Assembly (NCBI GenBank): GCA_964613585.1
Contig: CAZTHL010000009.1
Span: 9,964 to 73,963 of the forward strand
DNA: 64,000 bases
Origin: CAZTHL01 sp964613585
Lineage (GTDB): Bacteria > Pseudomonadota > Alphaproteobacteria > DSM-16000 > Inquilinaceae
Direction of reading: 5' to 3'
Below the pieces are notes generated by a model that had not been told where the DNA came from, ran no database searches, and saw nothing but the letters and a program-made list of their open reading frames with translations. Below, piece after piece: positions 62,305-64,000 of the stretch (the first letter of the stretch is position 1; every line of letters starts with the position of its first letter). The translations under genes and the position numbers were made by a program.

Positions 62305-63009
62305 ATGGCGATTCGTCTGTATGATCTCGCCGGAGCGGACGACGACCACCGTTTCAGCCCGCACTGCTGGCGCGTGCGCATGGCCCTGGCCCACAAGGGG
62401 CTCGATGTCGAGACCGTGCCATGGCGACTCACCGAGAAGGATGCGATCGCGGGCTCGGGCCAGGGCGCTGTGCCGGTGATCGTCGACGATGAGCGGGTCG
62501 TGCACGACAGCTGGGCGATCGCCCGCTACCTGGAAGCGACCTATCCGCACCGACCGAGCCTGTTCGGCAGCCCCGACGCCCGCAACGTCACCCTTTTCGT
62601 CAAGCACTGGACGGAGCGGGTGTTGCAGCCCGCCATCTTGAAGGTGATTCTCGTCGATCTTTTCGATCGACTGCACGAGCGCGACAAGGCCTATTTCCGC
62701 GAGAGCCGGGAACGGCGCCTGGGCCGGCCCCTGGAGCAGGTGGCGGCGGATCGCGAGGCGAATCTGGAGTCGCTACGCGCGCAGCTGGCCCCGCTCCGCG
62801 CCTCGGTCAGCGAGATGACCTTCCTGGGCGGCGATCGGCCGGCCTTTGCCGATTACATCGTATTCGGTGCCTTCCAATGGGCCCGCGTATCCTCGCCAAT
62901 GTCCCTGGTCGCGCCGGATGACCCGATTCTGGCGTGGCGTGAGCGGCTTCTCGGCCTCTATCAGGGATTGGCGGCGGCGACGCCGGCAGCGACGCCGGTG
63001 CGGGACTGA
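62305..63009 (+). CDS. Glutathione S-transferase family protein
   Basis: 234 aa. The N-terminal thioredoxin-like half has FSPHCWRVRMALAHKGLDVE and the glutathione-contact region GAVPVIVDDERVVHDSWAIA, then RYLEATYP. The C-terminal half is all-helical with a typical PAFADYIVFGAFQWARVSSP segment. The substrate is unknown. It is a monocistronic-looking gene 213 bp after glmM, with no clear promoter or terminator seen in that gap. Confidence 0.88.
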   Translation: MAIRLYDLAGADDDHRFSPHCWRVRMALAHKGLDVETVPWRLTEKDAIAGSGQGAVPVIVDDERVVHDSWAIARYLEATYPHRPSLFGSPDARNVTLFVKHWTERVLQPAILKVILVDLFDRLHERDKAYFRESRERRLGRPLEQVAADREANLESLRAQLAPLRASVSEMTFLGGDRPAFADYIVFGAFQWARVSSPMSLVAPDDPILAWRERLLGLYQGLAAATPAATPVRD

Positions 63010-63498
63010 GCAGAAGCTTTCTGTTCCGGTTTCCAGGAAGAATGGCCGGAGAGCACCGGCTCGACGATCCCGCAGGCGGATCCGCTGCTGCAGGGGCGTC
63101 GGTTTTTGACATGTGGGCCCATTCATGTATCAGAGAAATGGAATTTGAGCGGCAGCAAAATAGACGGCATGCCGATCTTAGAAATCATGAAGTTGAATAT
63201 GCTTTCTCCAGGACCGAGCGCACCGCTGGCGGACGAGTCTTGTGCAAGAGTAGAAGTAGGCGACGGAATTTTGGACGTAGTCAGTATATCAATTATGGAC
63301 GACACACTACAGGAGTGGATGAAAAGCAGGAGTGGGCGGAAACTTTTGGTAAGCCGATAGAACCTTCGGACAGCGTGCAACCGTGCGGGTGGGCGGGTCC
63401 GGCCTTGCATGCGGCACTGAAACAGATGTCGGATTTTTTCGTTTCAACCCGCTGTCGGGACCCTGTCGATGAACGCCACCCGGGTCCGCATTGAGCCC
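63010..63498. other. Low-GC intergenic stretch before the integrase remnant
   Basis: No supported gene. GC content drops sharply between about 63120 and 63350 compared with the rest of the window. Overlapping frames on the plus strand (63106-63360 and 63042-63494) encode proteins unlike anything recognised and lack ribosome sites. A TTGACA at 63106 with TATCAG 16 bases on could be a promoter by chance. The composition suggests foreign or non-coding DNA. Confidence 0.5.
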
Positions 63499-63958
63499 GG
63501 CTGCCGGATCGGTGAGGCCCTGGCGCTCACCGTCGAGCGCGTCGTCCTCGAGACGCGGGCGATTGTCTTCGAGAGCCTCGAGTAGCGCCGCCGAGGCGTC
63601 TGCAGGGCGATGCCGGTGCTGCCCGAGGGAGATCAGATCGATGCCCTCGACCGGGTGGACGACCTGAGAAAGGCCCGTAGCGGCCGCAACGGTGGTCTCC
63701 GCCGGCGGCTGAGGGAGGTTTCCCGCACCAGCGACTGGCGTTACGTTGCGACCGTGCCGGCGACGGCCGGGGGTCGTGGGCCCGCAGGCCAGCCCCGAGG
63801 GGCCCGGGCACGGCTTCAAGGTGCAGGCGGTCGGGGTCCGGGTGCCGCTCGACCTCGTGCAGAAATGGCTGGGGCACGCCCAACTCCCGATCAACGCCAT
63901 CTATGCCGACGCCGTGGGTGCCGAGGAGCAGTCCATCATGCAAACGGATGTCGGGTGA
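63499..63958 (+). pseudogene. Decayed tyrosine recombinase (site-specific integrase) remnant
   Basis: The C-terminal half of a phage-type integrase survives in pieces. The first frame reads GCRIGEALALTVERVVLE and AIVFESLE, then a TAG at 63583-63585, then RRRGVCRAMPVLPEGDQIDA, VSRTSDWRYV. The frame changes somewhere in 63750-63780 to give PQASPEGPGHGFKVQAVG, VRVPLDLVQKWLGHAQL and NAIYADAVGAEEQ, ending at TGA 63956. These match the catalytic region of integrases (Arg in GCR, the H-GF region, LGHAQ and the Tyr of IYADA). No N-terminal half was found. It cannot encode a working enzyme. Confidence 0.8.
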
Positions 63959-64000
63959 TGATGCTTGGCCCAACTTCAACAGTGCGTCCGGAACAATGCA

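Noticed and set aside
63106..63360. An 84-codon open frame in the low-GC stretch
   Set aside because: It starts with TTG, has no ribosome site, and resembles no known protein.

Overview
The window is about 64 kb of very GC-rich, gene-dense DNA with strong G/C bias at third codon positions, which also produces very long antisense reading frames. Gene content and order point to a Gram-negative alphaproteobacterium, probably Rhodospirillales-like. The evidence is a dcw cluster that continues into lpxC, bamD, recN and ligA; zapA, 6S RNA and fau in a row; a tkt/gap/fba cluster with a ThiE-like gene; a FolP with an N-terminal extension; and a MurE of the meso-diaminopimelate type. Species cannot be resolved from the sequence alone. 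No rRNA, tRNA, CRISPR array or intact mobile element was seen.

Layout. 255-2321 (+) is an aminopeptidase P, whose 3' end overlaps that of ligA. 2311-28407 (-) is one long leftward block: the complete dcw cluster (mraZ, rsmH, ftsL, ftsI, murE, murF, mraY, murD, ftsW, murG, murC, murB, ddl, ftsQ, ftsA, ftsZ), then lpxC, bamD, recN, an orphan TRAP solute-binding protein and ligA. Most junctions overlap by 4-13 bases. A 758-bp non-coding region follows, with a likely MraZ-controlled promoter, a palindrome and a large hairpin. 29166-34811 (-) reads efp, inositol monophosphatase, an OmpA-like periplasmic protein, a MotA/ExbB-like channel protein and a MotB-like coiled-coil protein. The last three form an uncharacterised ion-driven motor module. 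epmA (EF-P lysyl ligase) is divergent from efp. 36100-44502 (mostly -) is central carbon metabolism: transketolase, GAPDH, class II and class I fructose-bisphosphate aldolases, a ThiE-like protein and a lipoprotein, interrupted by one plus-strand membrane protein.

44720-62091 (+) is a second housekeeping block: a small coiled-coil protein, zapA, 6S RNA, fau, a YmdB-like phosphoesterase, yebC, ruvCAB, ybgC-tolQRAB-pal-cpoB, tilS, ftsH, folP and glmM. A glutathione transferase-like gene follows. The last kilobase is a scar with a low-GC stretch and a decayed tyrosine-recombinase remnant.

How it fits together. Most of the window builds, constricts and anchors the cell envelope: peptidoglycan precursors (mur, mraY, ddl, glmM), the divisome (fts, zapA), lipid A (lpxC), outer-membrane assembly (bamD), the Tol-Pal motor, and a second MotAB/TolQR-type motor of unknown job. 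Most notable are that motor module, a 6S RNA gene squeezed between and overlapping zapA and fau, an intrinsic terminator inside the 5' end of folP, and the side-by-side class I and II aldolases.
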